Below, piece after piece: positions 25,450 to 34,995 of a stretch of 50,703 bases of DNA. The notes below the pieces were generated by a model that saw only the letters and a list, made by a program, of their open reading frames with translations, made no database searches and had not been told where the DNA came from. Position numbers and translations under genes: made by a program. Each line of letters opens with the position of its first letter. The first letter of the stretch is position 1. Origin of the DNA: Slackia sp. (GTDB lineage: Bacteria > Actinomycetota > Coriobacteriia > Coriobacteriales > Eggerthellaceae); NCBI GenBank assembly GCA_029266945.1, contig JARIED010000015.1:1-50703 (forward strand), given 5' to 3'.

Positions 25450-26579
25450 TGGCCGATGCATTCGAGGGAATCTTCGGCCAGCCGCGCGTGCGCGAGTTCC
25501 TGCGCGCCTGCGTGTCTTCGGGCAAGGTGAGCCACGCCTATCTGTTCTGCGGCCCTTCCGGGTCGAACAAGACGAAGGCGGCGTTTTCGTTCGCCCAGGC
25601 CATCCTGTGTTCGGGCGATCCGTGCGCCGATTGCGAGGGCTGCGCGTCGGCGTCGTGCGGCCAGATCGCGCGCAAGGCGCATCCCGACGTGCATTATCTT
25701 GCTCCCGAAGGCGCGCAGGGCTACGTGGTCGAGCAGATCCGCGACCTGGTGGCCGATACGTCGCTCGCTCCGATCAAGGCGCGCAAGAAGGTCTACATCG
25801 TCGATCGCGTCGACCTTCTGGGCACGGCGGCAGCCAATGCGTTCCTCAAGACGCTCGAGGAGCCTCCGGCCGACGTGGTGCTGATCCTGCTCGGCCGTAC
25901 GCGCGAAAGCGTTTTGCCGACGATCGTGTCGCGCTGCCAGGTGGTTCCGTTCCGTCACATTCCCGCAAGCGAGGCGGCGGGCATCCTCGTCCAGAACACG
26001 GGCTGCACGCTGCCCGAGGCGTCGATAGCCATCGAGGCCTGCGGCGGGTCGATCACCAAGGCCGCTGAATTCCTGCGTTCGAAAGAGCGCGCCCAGTTCC
26101 GTCGCAAGACGGTCTCGGCGCTCGCCTCGCTGGCGCGGGCCGACGATATCGACGTGCTCGAGTACGCCGCCGACATCGTGCTCGCCTCCAAGGCGTCGCT
26201 CGACGAGGTGCGTCGCGAACAGGAACGCATGATGGAGGAGCGTGCCGAATTCCTGCAGAAGTCCGCGCTCAAGACGCTCGAGACGCGCAACAAGCGCGTC
26301 CTTTCGCAGGCGAGCTTCGAGTTGCTGCATCAGGTGGCAAGCATCACGCGCTCGTGGTTGCGGGATGCGGGAGTGATCTGCTCGGGCGCCGAGGATCTGA
26401 CGGTCAACGTGGATTGCATAGATGCGTTGCGCGACTGCGCCGCCCGCACCGACTTGGCACGGGTTTGCGAAGCTTTGGAACGCGTTTCGGCCGCTGAATC
26501 GGCCATCTCGTATAATGTATCGCCGCAAGTGAGTATCGAAGCCATGCTTTTCGAGATAAGAGAGGTACTGTATGCCTAA
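25449..26579 (+). CDS. holB: DNA polymerase III subunit delta' (clamp loader)
   Basis: 376 residues. The AAA+ region reads FGQPRVREFL, HAYLFCGPSGSNKTKAA (35-44), a four-cysteine zinc module (Cys54/59/62/65/70 region), EQIRDLV, YIVDRVDLL, ANAFLKTLEEPP and the SRC motif TIVSRC. The P-loop lacks the usual Gly before Lys (GSNKT), which fits delta' being a non-hydrolysing subunit. It loads the sliding clamp with gamma/tau and delta. tmk-holB-ricT is a common bacterial order. It overlaps tmk by 1 base and ricT by 8. Confidence 0.93.
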   Translation: MADAFEGIFGQPRVREFLRACVSSGKVSHAYLFCGPSGSNKTKAAFSFAQAILCSGDPCADCEGCASASCGQIARKAHPDVHYLAPEGAQGYVVEQIRDLVADTSLAPIKARKKVYIVDRVDLLGTAAANAFLKTLEEPPADVVLILLGRTRESVLPTIVSRCQVVPFRHIPASEAAGILVQNTGCTLPEASIAIEACGGSITKAAEFLRSKERAQFRRKTVSALASLARADDIDVLEYAADIVLASKASLDEVRREQERMMEERAEFLQKSALKTLETRNKRVLSQASFELLHQVASITRSWLRDAGVICSGAEDLTVNVDCIDALRDCAARTDLARVCEALERVSAAESAISYNVSPQVSIEAMLFEIREVLYA

Positions 26580-27939
26580 CGTCGCCGCCGTCAGGCTGAC
26601 CTATAACCCCAAGGTGCTGTGGTTCGATCCCAACGGGGTCGAATTCGCCGCGGGCGATGCGCTCATCGTGCGCACCGAGCGCGGTCTGGAATACGGCATC
26701 GCCGATGAAGACCTCAAGAAGGTCGAGCAGAAGGCCCTCAACGCGCTGAAGTGCGCGCTCAAGCCGGTCGTGCGCAAAGCGACGCCCGAAGACGAGCAGA
26801 CCTGGAAAGAGATGCAGGACAAGGCCGTCGAGGCGCTGCCGGTGTTCAAGCAGATGGTGGCCGAGCACAAGCTCGACATGCATCCCGTGACCGTCGAGTT
26901 CCTCTTCGACGGCGACAAGGCCGTCTTCTACTTCGAGGCCGAAGACCGCGTCGACTTCCGCGAGCTGGTGCGCTCGCTGGCGGCCCGTTTCCATGTGCGT
27001 ATCGATATGCGTCAGATCGGCGTGCGCGACGAGGCCCGCATCGTGGGCGGCCTCGGCCACTGCGGTCAGGAACTGTGCTGCAAGCGTCTGGGCGGAGAGT
27101 TCAACCCAGTGTCCATTCGCATGGCGAAAGACCAGGATCTCTCGCTCAATCCTCAGAAAATATCGGGCGTGTGCGGCCGTCTGATGTGCTGCCTGCGCTA
27201 CGAGGCCGATACGTATAAAGAGTTCAAGTCCCGTTGTCCGAAGATGAATTCCATGGTGTCCACGCCCGAAGGCGCCGCCAAGGTCATCGATGTCAACGTG
27301 CCGCGCGAGACGGTCACGATCATGGCGGGCGACAAGCGCGTCAAGATTCCCGTGTCCGAGATGGAGACCGATAAGAAGACCGGCAAGCCCGGAATAGTCC
27401 CCGCCGACGTCTACGACGAGTGCGTGAACAAGGGAAACGCCCCCACGATTCCTTCCGAGGTGCTGGTCACCCCTATGTTCACCGGAACCGACAAGCTGGC
27501 CGACAGCACGGCTCGCAACGCCTCGGCGCGTAATCGCGACGAAGAGAAGAAGCGCTCTTCGCGCCGTCGTCGCCGTTCCGGCCGCTCGGGCTCGCAGGCG
27601 TCGTCCTCTTCGCAGGAATCGTCGTCCAAGCAGCAGCGCCAGCAGGGCGACAAGCGCGGCAAACAGTCCCAGCAGGGTGGAAAGTCCCAGCGTCAGCAAG
27701 GCGCGCCGAAGCAGGGCGACAAGCAGCAGGGCCAGGGCAGGCCGCAGTCCGACAAGCCCAGGACCCGCAGGCCGGGCCAGCGCTCGTCGGGTCTTTCCGA
27801 CGCGCGCGCCCAGGACAAGCAGCGCTCGTCGCAGCAGCCGCGTCAAAATCAGTCCCAGTCCCAGGCGTCCTCCGAGCATCGCAAGTCGCGCCGCCGCAGC
27901 CATAAGGCGCAGGGCGCCGATCCGCGGCAGGACCGCTAG
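26572..27939 (+). CDS. ricT: PSP1-domain protein RicT (YaaT) with long disordered tail
   Basis: 455 residues. The PSP1 core (about 1-290) carries the cysteines of the family: Cys164, Cys169, Cys170 (GHCGQELCC) and Cys201, Cys206, Cys207 (VCGRLMCC). In Bacillus, RicT joins RicA and RicF in an Fe-S-bearing complex that promotes mRNA maturation and development. Residues about 315-455 are low complexity, rich in Gln, Ser, Arg and Lys, probably disordered and RNA-binding; the usual protein is near 275 residues. It overlaps holB by 8 bases. A terminator follows. Confidence 0.92.
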   Translation: MPNVAAVRLTYNPKVLWFDPNGVEFAAGDALIVRTERGLEYGIADEDLKKVEQKALNALKCALKPVVRKATPEDEQTWKEMQDKAVEALPVFKQMVAEHKLDMHPVTVEFLFDGDKAVFYFEAEDRVDFRELVRSLAARFHVRIDMRQIGVRDEARIVGGLGHCGQELCCKRLGGEFNPVSIRMAKDQDLSLNPQKISGVCGRLMCCLRYEADTYKEFKSRCPKMNSMVSTPEGAAKVIDVNVPRETVTIMAGDKRVKIPVSEMETDKKTGKPGIVPADVYDECVNKGNAPTIPSEVLVTPMFTGTDKLADSTARNASARNRDEEKKRSSRRRRRSGRSGSQASSSSQESSSKQQRQQGDKRGKQSQQGGKSQRQQGAPKQGDKQQGQGRPQSDKPRTRRPGQRSSGLSDARAQDKQRSSQQPRQNQSQSQASSEHRKSRRRSHKAQGADPRQDR

Positions 27940-27945
27940 AGCCCG

Positions 27946-27976
27946 CCGCCGCATGTCGTCGCATGCGGCGGTTTTG
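27946..27976 (+). terminator. Intrinsic terminator after ricT
   Basis: CCGCCGCATG (27946-27955) / CATGCGGCGG (27962-27971), 6-base loop, then TTTT. Confidence 0.9.
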
Positions 27977-28023
27977 CATAAGGGCGCCCGCGCGCCCGCT
28001 GTCGAGAAGAAAGGAATTCGTCC

Positions 28024-29523
28024 ATGACCGAAACGCCGCTTCGTCACGAAGGCCGCACCACGCTGGCCTACGCGCTTCTGACCGACCTCTATCAGCTCAC
28101 CATGGCCCAAGGCTATTGGGAGAACGGCAAGGCCGACGAGCAGGCGTGCTTCCACATGTTCTTCCGAGACAATCCTTTCAAGGGCGGATTCGCGATCGCA
28201 TGCGGCGCGGCCCAGCTCGCCGAGATGATCGACGGCTTCGCCTTCTCCGACGACGGCATCGCATACCTCGCATCGCTCGGCGCGCCGGGCGGCGGCGCGC
28301 TGTTCGACCGCGATTTCCTCGACTACCTGCGCACGATGCGTCTGGTCGTCCAGGTCGATGCCGTGCGCGAGGGCACCGTGGTCTTTCCGATGGAGCCCAT
28401 CGTGAGGGTGACGGGCCCGATCCTGCAGTGCCAGCTGTTGGAAACCGCCCTTCTGTGCTGCATGAACTTCCAGACGCTGATCGCCACCAAGGCGGCGCGC
28501 GTCTGCCTGGCCGCCGAAGCCCCCGTGGCCGAATTCGGTCTGCGCCGCGCCCAGGGAGCGGGCGGTTCGCTGTGGGCGAGCCGCGCCGCGGTGGTGGGCG
28601 GCTGCGCGTCGACGTCGAACGTGCTTGCCGGCAAGATGTTCGACATTCCCGTGTCGGGCACCCATGCCCACTCGTGGGTCATGGCATTCGACGACGAGCT
28701 CGAGGCGTTTCGCGCCTATGCGAAGAGCTTTCCGACCAACTGCGTGCTTCTCGTGGATACCTACGATGTCAAGCGCGGCATTGACAACGCCATCACGGTC
28801 GGCCTCGAGATGCGCGAGAGGGGAGAGCGCCTTTCGGGCATCCGCATCGATTCGGGCGACCTGGCGTGGCTTGCGCGCTACGCCCGCGAGCGGCTCGACG
28901 ATGCCGGCTTGACCGACTGCGGCATCGTGCTGTCGAACGATCTGGACGAATACACCATCAAATCCATTCGCGACCAGGGCGCCCAGGTCGTGTCGTGGGG
29001 CGTGGGCACCAAGCTCGCCACGGCCTACGACCAGCCTTCTCTGGGCGGCGTGTACAAGCTTTCGGCGACGCGTGCCTCTTCCGACGATGCGTGGTCGGCG
29101 CGTCTCAAGGTGTCCGAGCAGTCTTCCAAGCTCACCCTTCCGGGCGTTTTGGACGTGCGCCGCTATCGTTTCGCGGACGGACGCCTGGCGGGCGATATGG
29201 TGTTCGACGTCAATGAGGCAATCGACGAGAACGGCACGATCATCGACCCGTCCGACCTGCTGCGTTGTAAGGAACTCGGCGGGCTCGAATACGTGACGCT
29301 GCTCGCCCCGCTCGCGCGCGGGGGCGAATCGGTGCTGCCCGATGAGGAGCGCTCCGCCACGGCGGCTCGCGAGCGCACGATCGAGGGCCTTCGCCATCTC
29401 GACGAATCGCAGAAGCGTTTCCTCAACCCCCATTCCTATCCGGTGGGCCTGGAAGCGGGGTTATGGCATCGCCGCGCCGACATGGCGGCGTCTTTGCGCG
29501 CCGCTCGCACGCCGCTGCGCTAA
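28024..29523 (+). CDS. pncB: Nicotinate phosphoribosyltransferase
   Basis: 499 residues, full length for the long bacterial form. LLTDLYQLTMAQGYW near residues 18-32, FRRAQGAG-like LRRAQGAGGS, SGTHAHSWVMAF with the catalytic His, RIDSGDLAWL and GVGTKLATAYDQPSLGGVYKL identify the enzyme. It makes nicotinate mononucleotide in NAD salvage. GAAAGGAA precedes the ATG. The spacer to the next gene (121 bases) contains a small hairpin near 29608 without a T-run. Confidence 0.94.
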   Translation: MTETPLRHEGRTTLAYALLTDLYQLTMAQGYWENGKADEQACFHMFFRDNPFKGGFAIACGAAQLAEMIDGFAFSDDGIAYLASLGAPGGGALFDRDFLDYLRTMRLVVQVDAVREGTVVFPMEPIVRVTGPILQCQLLETALLCCMNFQTLIATKAARVCLAAEAPVAEFGLRRAQGAGGSLWASRAAVVGGCASTSNVLAGKMFDIPVSGTHAHSWVMAFDDELEAFRAYAKSFPTNCVLLVDTYDVKRGIDNAITVGLEMRERGERLSGIRIDSGDLAWLARYARERLDDAGLTDCGIVLSNDLDEYTIKSIRDQGAQVVSWGVGTKLATAYDQPSLGGVYKLSATRASSDDAWSARLKVSEQSSKLTLPGVLDVRRYRFADGRLAGDMVFDVNEAIDENGTIIDPSDLLRCKELGGLEYVTLLAPLARGGESVLPDEERSATAARERTIEGLRHLDESQKRFLNPHSYPVGLEAGLWHRRADMAASLRAARTPLR

Positions 29524-29644
29524 GGCTGCGAACAACGGTTTCGGGGCGCCGTCCGCACGCCTCGGCCGTCTGCCGACCGAACGTTCTCGCGGACACGAAA
29601 GGCCGCGTCGCCTGCGGGCGACGCATCGATGAGGCAGGTGCGCC

Positions 29645-30547
29645 ATGATCAAACTTCTTACCGATTCGGTGGCTTCCATCCCGGCCGCGGATGCCGAAGC
29701 CATGGGAATCGACGTCATTTCCCTCTACGTCTACGAAGGCGATGTCGAGCACGTCGACGCCGAGATGGACCTCGACGCGTTCTACGGCAGGCTCGAGCAG
29801 ATGGCAGACGATGTCCCCACGTCCTCGCAGCCTTCTCAGCAGGCGTTCGAGGATTACTTCGAGAAAGCGGCCGCTCGAGGCGACGAAGTGCTCGGCGTGT
29901 TCATCTCGTCGAAGATGTCCGGCACGTTCGAAGGCGCGTTGCGCGCGGCGCGTGCGGTCCATGCCCGCAATATCGACCTCAACGCGGCTCTCGTCGACAC
30001 GTATTCGACCGGCTGGGACCAGGCGTACTGCGTCCTCGCCGCGCAGCGGGCCATTGCCCAGGGCAGGACGCTCGAGGAATGCGCCCGCGCCGCCGCGGAT
30101 GCGGTCGAGTGCACGCGCTTCCTGTTCTCGCCGACGAATCTGACGTTTTTGCAGAGGGGCGGTCGCATCGGTGCGGCGAAGGCTTTGCTCGGCAATCTGG
30201 TGCGCCTCGTGCCCGTGCTTACCGTGCGCGACGGCATGCCGCTCGATATCGCCAAGGCGCGCACGCAGAAGAAGGCGATCGCCCAGGCGTTCGAGGTCTT
30301 CAAGAAGGATGTCGAGGAGAAGGGTCTCGAGGGTGCCGTGGTACACTATATCGGTTCGCCCGACGACGCCCTAGAATGGGCCCGCACCGTCGTGGAGCCG
30401 TTTTTGGGCCATGCGGTGCGCGTGCTGCCGGTGAGCCCCGTCGTGGGTCTGCACGTCGGTCCCGCCATGGGCATCGCCTACACGTGCGCCCGCCCGCTCG
30501 AGGGCAAGCTCACCGAGAAGGCCGACCTGGTCGCGTTCGTGCGCTAG
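29645..30547 (+). CDS. DegV family protein (fatty acid-binding, FakB-like)
   Basis: 300 residues. Opening IKLLTDSVASIPA, the TSSQPSQQAFEDYF loop (Ser/Thr ligands of the lipid carboxylate), SSKMSGTFEGA and FLQRGGRIGAAKALLGNLVRLVPVL identify a DegV/FakB protein. These bind a fatty acid and present it to a kinase (FakA) for membrane lipid synthesis. No FakA-like gene is in the window. The ATG is preceded by GAGGCAGGT. Confidence 0.9.
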   Translation: MIKLLTDSVASIPAADAEAMGIDVISLYVYEGDVEHVDAEMDLDAFYGRLEQMADDVPTSSQPSQQAFEDYFEKAAARGDEVLGVFISSKMSGTFEGALRAARAVHARNIDLNAALVDTYSTGWDQAYCVLAAQRAIAQGRTLEECARAAADAVECTRFLFSPTNLTFLQRGGRIGAAKALLGNLVRLVPVLTVRDGMPLDIAKARTQKKAIAQAFEVFKKDVEEKGLEGAVVHYIGSPDDALEWARTVVEPFLGHAVRVLPVSPVVGLHVGPAMGIAYTCARPLEGKLTEKADLVAFVR

Positions 30548-30612
30548 GCGCCTTGTCTGGACGATTCCGCTGAACTATCACCTATGAAGGGCTTCGGCCC
30601 GAGAGGAGCCAT

Positions 30613-31539
30613 ATGACCGCTCGATGCAATCTGATCGTCGATTCCTGCTGCGATTTGCCCTTTGACGTGGTCGATCGCGACGGTGTCTACCTGATCGAGT
30701 TCCCGTTTCTGTTCGGAGAGGAAGAACGCCTCGACGATTTGGGTCGCAGCATGTCCGCTCACGAGTTCTTCGAGCGCATGCGCGCGGGCGAGCAGCCTAC
30801 CACCGCTCAGGTCTCCATTCCCGCGTTCATGAAGGCGTTCGAGGCTGCCGCGCAAAGCGGCGTTCCTACGGTGTATTTGAGCTTCTCTTCGGGGCTTTCG
30901 GGCAGCTACGACGTTTCGACGATCGTGCACGACCAGGTCAAGGAGCGTTATCCCGACATGGAGCTGCATATCGTTGATACCAGGCTCGCGTCGGTTTCCG
31001 AGGCGCTTTTGGTCTATGAGGCCATCCGCCAGCGCGAACTGGGGCTGACGGCCGCCGAGCTGGCGGCCTGGGCCGAAGAGGCCCGCTATTTCGTGAACGC
31101 GCTGTTCATGGTCGACGACCTCGAAAGCCTGCGTCGCGGCGGCCGTATTCCCGACTCGGTGGCCTATGCCGGCGCCAAGCTCGATGTGAAGCCCCTGCTC
31201 ACCATCGGAACCGACGGCAAGCTGTCGCTGAAAGGCGTCGCGCGCGGCCGCAAGAAGGCGATCAAACAGCTGGTCGAATACTATTTCGAGCGCCGCGATG
31301 AAAACGACTTCTCCCAGTGCGTGGTCACAGGCCACGCCGACTGCCCGAAGGATATGGAGCGCCTGCACGACGCGGTGACGAAACAGGACGAAAGCGTGCT
31401 GTTCATGGACAGCGCCATCGGCCCGGTGATCGGCAGCCATGTCGGACCCGACATGCTCGCCATCGTGTTCTGGGGTAAAGACCGCCGCGAGGATTTGTCG
31501 GTCGCCGACCGCATCGCCCGCAAGGTCAAGGGGGCGTAG
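30613..31539 (+). CDS. DegV family protein (second copy)
   Basis: 308 residues. NLIVDSCCDLP, TTAQVSIPAFMKAFE, SSGLSGSYD and LRRGGRIPDSVAYAGAKLDVKPLL mirror the first DegV but sequence identity is limited, so the pair is an old divergence or two separate acquisitions rather than a recent duplication. They may bind different acyl chains. It lies 65 bases after the first copy with its own GAGAGGAG ribosome-binding site. Confidence 0.9.
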   Translation: MTARCNLIVDSCCDLPFDVVDRDGVYLIEFPFLFGEEERLDDLGRSMSAHEFFERMRAGEQPTTAQVSIPAFMKAFEAAAQSGVPTVYLSFSSGLSGSYDVSTIVHDQVKERYPDMELHIVDTRLASVSEALLVYEAIRQRELGLTAAELAAWAEEARYFVNALFMVDDLESLRRGGRIPDSVAYAGAKLDVKPLLTIGTDGKLSLKGVARGRKKAIKQLVEYYFERRDENDFSQCVVTGHADCPKDMERLHDAVTKQDESVLFMDSAIGPVIGSHVGPDMLAIVFWGKDRREDLSVADRIARKVKGA

Positions 31540-31602
31540 GGCCGCTTTCGGAGGCGGGCCGTCTCTTTCTTCGTGCCGTGTCGTTATGCGTTGGGAGGAT
31601 GC

Positions 31603-32496
31603 ATGTTCGAAGCATATCTGGAGCATTGCGAGCTGTGCCCGCGCAAATGCGGCGCGAATCGAGCCGCGGGGCGGCGCGGTGTATGCGGCGCGGCCGACGA
31701 GTTGCGCGTCGCACGGGCGGCGCTGCATTTCTGGGAAGAGCCGCCCATTTCGGGAGACGAAGGCAGCGGCACCGTGTTCTTTTCGAACTGCCCGCTGCAT
31801 TGCGTGTATTGCCAGAACGCTTCGATCGCCAACGGCAGATCGGGCGCCGATATTTCGACGGACCGCCTGGCGAAGATATTCCTCGAGCTGCAAGACCGCG
31901 GCGCGCTCAACGTGAACCTGGTTACGGCGACGCATTACGCGCCCCAGGTCGTCGAGGCGCTCGTCCGTGCGCGCGAGGCGGGCCTGCGGCTTCCCGTGGT
32001 TTGGAATACGTCGGGCTATGAAACTCCCGAGATGATCGAATTCGTTGCGCCTTACGTCGACGTGTTCCTGACCGACATGCGCTATGCGCGCCCCGCCACG
32101 GCGAAGGCGTATTCCCACGCGCCCGATTACCCTGCGACGGCCCGCGCCGCGCTTGCGGCCATGGCACGCACCGACGCCGATATCATCGTGCGCATTCTTG
32201 CGCTTCCGGGCCATCTCGACGAGGCGAAGGAAAACGTGCGCTTCATCTTCGAGACGTACGGCGACCGCGTGACGCTGAGCATGATGAGCCAGTACACGCC
32301 GCCTGCGTCGTGTCCCGGCCATCCCGAATTGGCGCGCAGGATATCGGCCGAGGAATACGGGGAGCTTCTCGACTTCGCCGACTCCATCGGATGCGACGAG
32401 TATTTCTGGCAGGACGGCGATGCCGCCGAAGAGAGCTTCATCCCCGATTTCGACAGTCTCGAAGGCGTCGTGGGCGAGGAGCGTTCTTCGCGCTAG
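31603..32496 (+). CDS. Radical SAM protein, PflA-like (COG1313 type)
   Basis: 297 residues. A cysteine-rich lead (Cys9, Cys12, Cys16, Cys28: CELCPRKCGANR) precedes the radical SAM motif CPLHCVYC (Cys63, Cys67, Cys70), followed by NLVTATHYAP and VVWNTSGYE. This resembles the PflX/COG1313 group of putative pyruvate formate-lyase activating enzymes; the target is unknown. No glycyl radical enzyme is adjacent. GGGAGG lies 4 bases upstream of the ATG at 31603. No plus-strand terminator is clear; the convergent minus-strand terminator at 32551-32610 may serve both genes. Confidence 0.84.
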   Translation: MFEAYLEHCELCPRKCGANRAAGRRGVCGAADELRVARAALHFWEEPPISGDEGSGTVFFSNCPLHCVYCQNASIANGRSGADISTDRLAKIFLELQDRGALNVNLVTATHYAPQVVEALVRAREAGLRLPVVWNTSGYETPEMIEFVAPYVDVFLTDMRYARPATAKAYSHAPDYPATARAALAAMARTDADIIVRILALPGHLDEAKENVRFIFETYGDRVTLSMMSQYTPPASCPGHPELARRISAEEYGELLDFADSIGCDEYFWQDGDAAEESFIPDFDSLEGVVGEERSSR

Positions 32497-32550
32497 GCCG
32501 CGGCTCCTTATTTGTATATAACGGGCCCGCTGCCGGTTTCGGCGCGGCAG

Positions 32551-32610
32551 GATAAGAAAACGCCCCCGAACGGCGCCGCGGTTCGATTCCGCAAGTCGTT
32601 CGGGGGCGTT
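32551..32610 (-). terminator. Terminator of the thrC-thrB operon
   Basis: Perfect 13-bp stem AACGCCCCCGAAC (32559-32571) / GTTCGGGGGCGTT (32598-32610) with a 26-base loop. Read on the minus strand it is followed by TTCTTATC, giving a U-rich tail after thrB. Confidence 0.82.
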
Positions 32611-32629
32611 CGTCGTGTGCGGGATGCCG

Positions 32630-33517
32630 CTACTCTGCGTACGAGATCCTGACGCCTTTCGTATCGCATTCGAGCACGTGGACGTCGAATGCGGGGTAGA
32701 GGGCGGCAAGGCGGGCGCGCAGGCTTTCTGCTACCAGCCCGTCGGCCGTCACGGCCATCATGGTCGAACCCGATCCGGAAATCCACATGGTGCAGGCGCC
32801 GCCTTCGAGGCAGATGCGCCTGACCTCGTCGTAGTCGGGGATGAGCGTGCGGCGGTAGGGCTCCTGGAGCTTGTCTTCGCACGCCGCCGCGATAAGGTCG
32901 ACATCGCCGGTCTCGAGTCCGCGGGTCAGTCCCGAGATGCGGCCCATCTGCCAGACCGCGGTGGAAAGAGGCACTTCCGTCGGCACGATCTTGCGCGCGC
33001 TTTCCGTCTTCACCTCGTAGGGAGGGATGACGGTGATGAACTTGAGATGATGGTTCACGTCGTAGCGGATGCAACGCGGCAGCTCGCCTTCGGGTGTGAA
33101 TGAGCAGACGAGCGAGCCCATGATGGCGGGCGCCACGTTGTCGGGGTGGCCTTCCATCTGGGTGGCGATGCTGACCGCTTCGGCACGTCCCACGATGCGG
33201 CCCGTCAGCGCGGCGGCTCCCATGATGCCCGCCACGGTGCAGGTGGAAGACGAGCCGAGTCCGCGCGAAACGGGGATGTCCGTGTCGATGTGGATCGAGA
33301 TGGGGAAGGGCGTTTCGCCCCAATGCTCGAGCGCCATGACGAACGAACGGTACACCAGGTTGTTCTCGTCGCGATATTTCTCCGGGCATCCGGTGATCGT
33401 CAGTTCGTCGGCGCGGTCGAAGGTGAAATGGGAATACAGGCTGACCGCCATACCGAGGCAGTCGTAGCCGATGCCGAGATTCGCCGAGGTGGCGGGGACG
33501 GAAATCTTCACGCTCAC
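32630..33517 (-). CDS. thrB: Homoserine kinase
   Basis: 295 residues, GHMP kinase family. SVKISVPATSANLGIGYDCLG at the N-terminus (in two halves), the phosphate loop PVSRGLGSSSTC near residues 92-103, and WISGSGSTMMA near 250 identify homoserine kinase. It phosphorylates homoserine for threonine synthase. The start is GTG at 33517, overlapping the thrC stop as GTGA, so it is translated by coupling with thrC. Confidence 0.93.
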   Translation of the reverse strand: MSVKISVPATSANLGIGYDCLGMAVSLYSHFTFDRADELTITGCPEKYRDENNLVYRSFVMALEHWGETPFPISIHIDTDIPVSRGLGSSSTCTVAGIMGAAALTGRIVGRAEAVSIATQMEGHPDNVAPAIMGSLVCSFTPEGELPRCIRYDVNHHLKFITVIPPYEVKTESARKIVPTEVPLSTAVWQMGRISGLTRGLETGDVDLIAAACEDKLQEPYRRTLIPDYDEVRRICLEGGACTMWISGSGSTMMAVTADGLVAESLRARLAALYPAFDVHVLECDTKGVRISYAE

Positions 33518-34995
33518 AGCAGCTCACCGCACTTTCCTTCAACGTAGGCGGGCATGTCGGCGGCGTCCATGGCGTCGTCGAAGCGGACGGTCGCGTTTTC
33601 GAGGGACGCGAGGGCGGCTGGAGCCTTCACGCCGCTTTTCTCCTCGAGCGCGCGCATGCAGTCGAAATCGGTGCCGTCGGCGGGAAGGCCGAGCGCAGAG
33701 CAGACGTCGCGGCAGAACTTGTACGGGCTCGCGGTGGAAAGGACCACGCGCGCCACGCCGTCGGCTTTCGGGACGCGTTGCGAAACGCGCCATGCCACGG
33801 CGGTGTGCGGATCGAGGACGTAGCCCGTTTCCTCGAAGCATTCCTTCATGGCGGCACGCGCCTCGTCGTCGTCGGCGAAGCCGCAGGCGAAGGTCTCCTG
33901 GATGCGCTCGAGCATGGCTGCGGGCACTTCGTAGCGGCCCGTTGTCGCCAGGTCGCCCATCAGGCGCGCCACCAGATCGGCGTCGCCGTCGCTCATGTAG
34001 TAAAGGAGACGCTCGAGATTCGACGAGATCAGGATATCCATGCTCGGCGAGATGGTCTTATGGAACGGGCGGTTGCGGTCGTAGACGCCGGCGGTCAGGA
34101 AGTCGGTCAGGATGTTGTTCGCGTTGCTCGCCACGATCAGCTTGCGCACGGGAAGGCCCATGCGCAGGGCGAAGTAGCCGGCCAGCACGTCGCCGAAGTT
34201 GCCGGTGGGAACGCAGAAGTCGACCTTGTCGCCGCGCTCGATCGCGCCCTGGCGCACCAGCTGCGCGTAGGCGTCGAAGTAGTAGACCACCTGGGGCGCG
34301 AGGCGGCCGATGTTGATGGAGTTCGCGCTCGAGAGCACGACGCCCTGCTCATGCAGACGCTCGCGCAGCGTCTCGTCGGAGAAGATGCGCTTTACGGCGC
34401 TTTGCGTGTCGTCGAAATTGCCGTGCACGGCGCCGACGGCCACGTTGTCGCCGTGCTGCGTGACCATCTGGAGGCGCTGGATCTCGGACGTTCCGCCGTG
34501 GGGATAGAACACGGTGATGCCGAGGCCCGGCGTGTCGGCGAAGCCGGCGAGAGCCGCCTTGCCCGTATCGCCGCTCGTGGCGGCAAGGATCATGATGCGC
34601 TCGCTGGTCGATGCGGCGGCGCGGCTCATGAGCTGCGGAAGCATCTGCAGCGCGACGTCTTTGAACGCACTCGTGGGGCCGTGGAAGAGCTCCAGGATGT
34701 GATCGTCGCCTACGTTCACGACGGGGACGGTCTCGGGAGCGGCGAAGGTGTCGCCGTAAGCGGCTTCGACGCATGCGGCGATTTCCTCGTCGGTGTAGTC
34801 GTCGAGCAGGGTTTTCAGGATGAGCGCTGCGTTTTCGGAATACGTCTGCGCGACGATGCGGTCGAGGTCGACGCGCTCGGCTCCGAGGCCGTCGGTGACG
34901 TAAAGACCGCCGTCTGGCGCTAGTCCGTCGAGCACTGCCCGTTTGGCCGAGCACTCCTTCACGCTAGAGCGTGTGCTGTGGTACATTGATGCCAT
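33514..34995 (-). CDS. thrC: Threonine synthase
   Basis: 493 residues of the long PLP form. SSVKECSAKRAVLDGLAPDGGLYV, the PLP lysine in GPTSAFKDVALQML, LAATSGDTGKAAL and VPTGNFGDVLAGYFA are diagnostic. It converts O-phosphohomoserine to threonine. I use the ATG at 34995 because AAGGAGT is 7 bases upstream; a much longer in-frame reading crosses the divergent promoter region. First gene of thrC-thrB, divergent from lysC. Confidence 0.94.
   Translation of the reverse strand: MASMYHSTRSSVKECSAKRAVLDGLAPDGGLYVTDGLGAERVDLDRIVAQTYSENAALILKTLLDDYTDEEIAACVEAAYGDTFAAPETVPVVNVGDDHILELFHGPTSAFKDVALQMLPQLMSRAAASTSERIMILAATSGDTGKAALAGFADTPGLGITVFYPHGGTSEIQRLQMVTQHGDNVAVGAVHGNFDDTQSAVKRIFSDETLRERLHEQGVVLSSANSINIGRLAPQVVYYFDAYAQLVRQGAIERGDKVDFCVPTGNFGDVLAGYFALRMGLPVRKLIVASNANNILTDFLTAGVYDRNRPFHKTISPSMDILISSNLERLLYYMSDGDADLVARLMGDLATTGRYEVPAAMLERIQETFACGFADDDEARAAMKECFEETGYVLDPHTAVAWRVSQRVPKADGVARVVLSTASPYKFCRDVCSALGLPADGTDFDCMRALEEKSGVKAPAALASLENATVRFDDAMDAADMPAYVEGKCGELL

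Noticed and set aside
24726-26579. A possible large fusion protein upstream of and including holB
   Set aside because: The upstream half is the wrong frame of tmk. The holB ATG at 25449 overlaps the tmk stop and gives a normal delta' N-terminus.
26404-29433. A 1009-codon minus-strand open frame opposite ricT and pncB
   Set aside because: It spans two well-supported plus-strand genes and their terminator and shows no domain.
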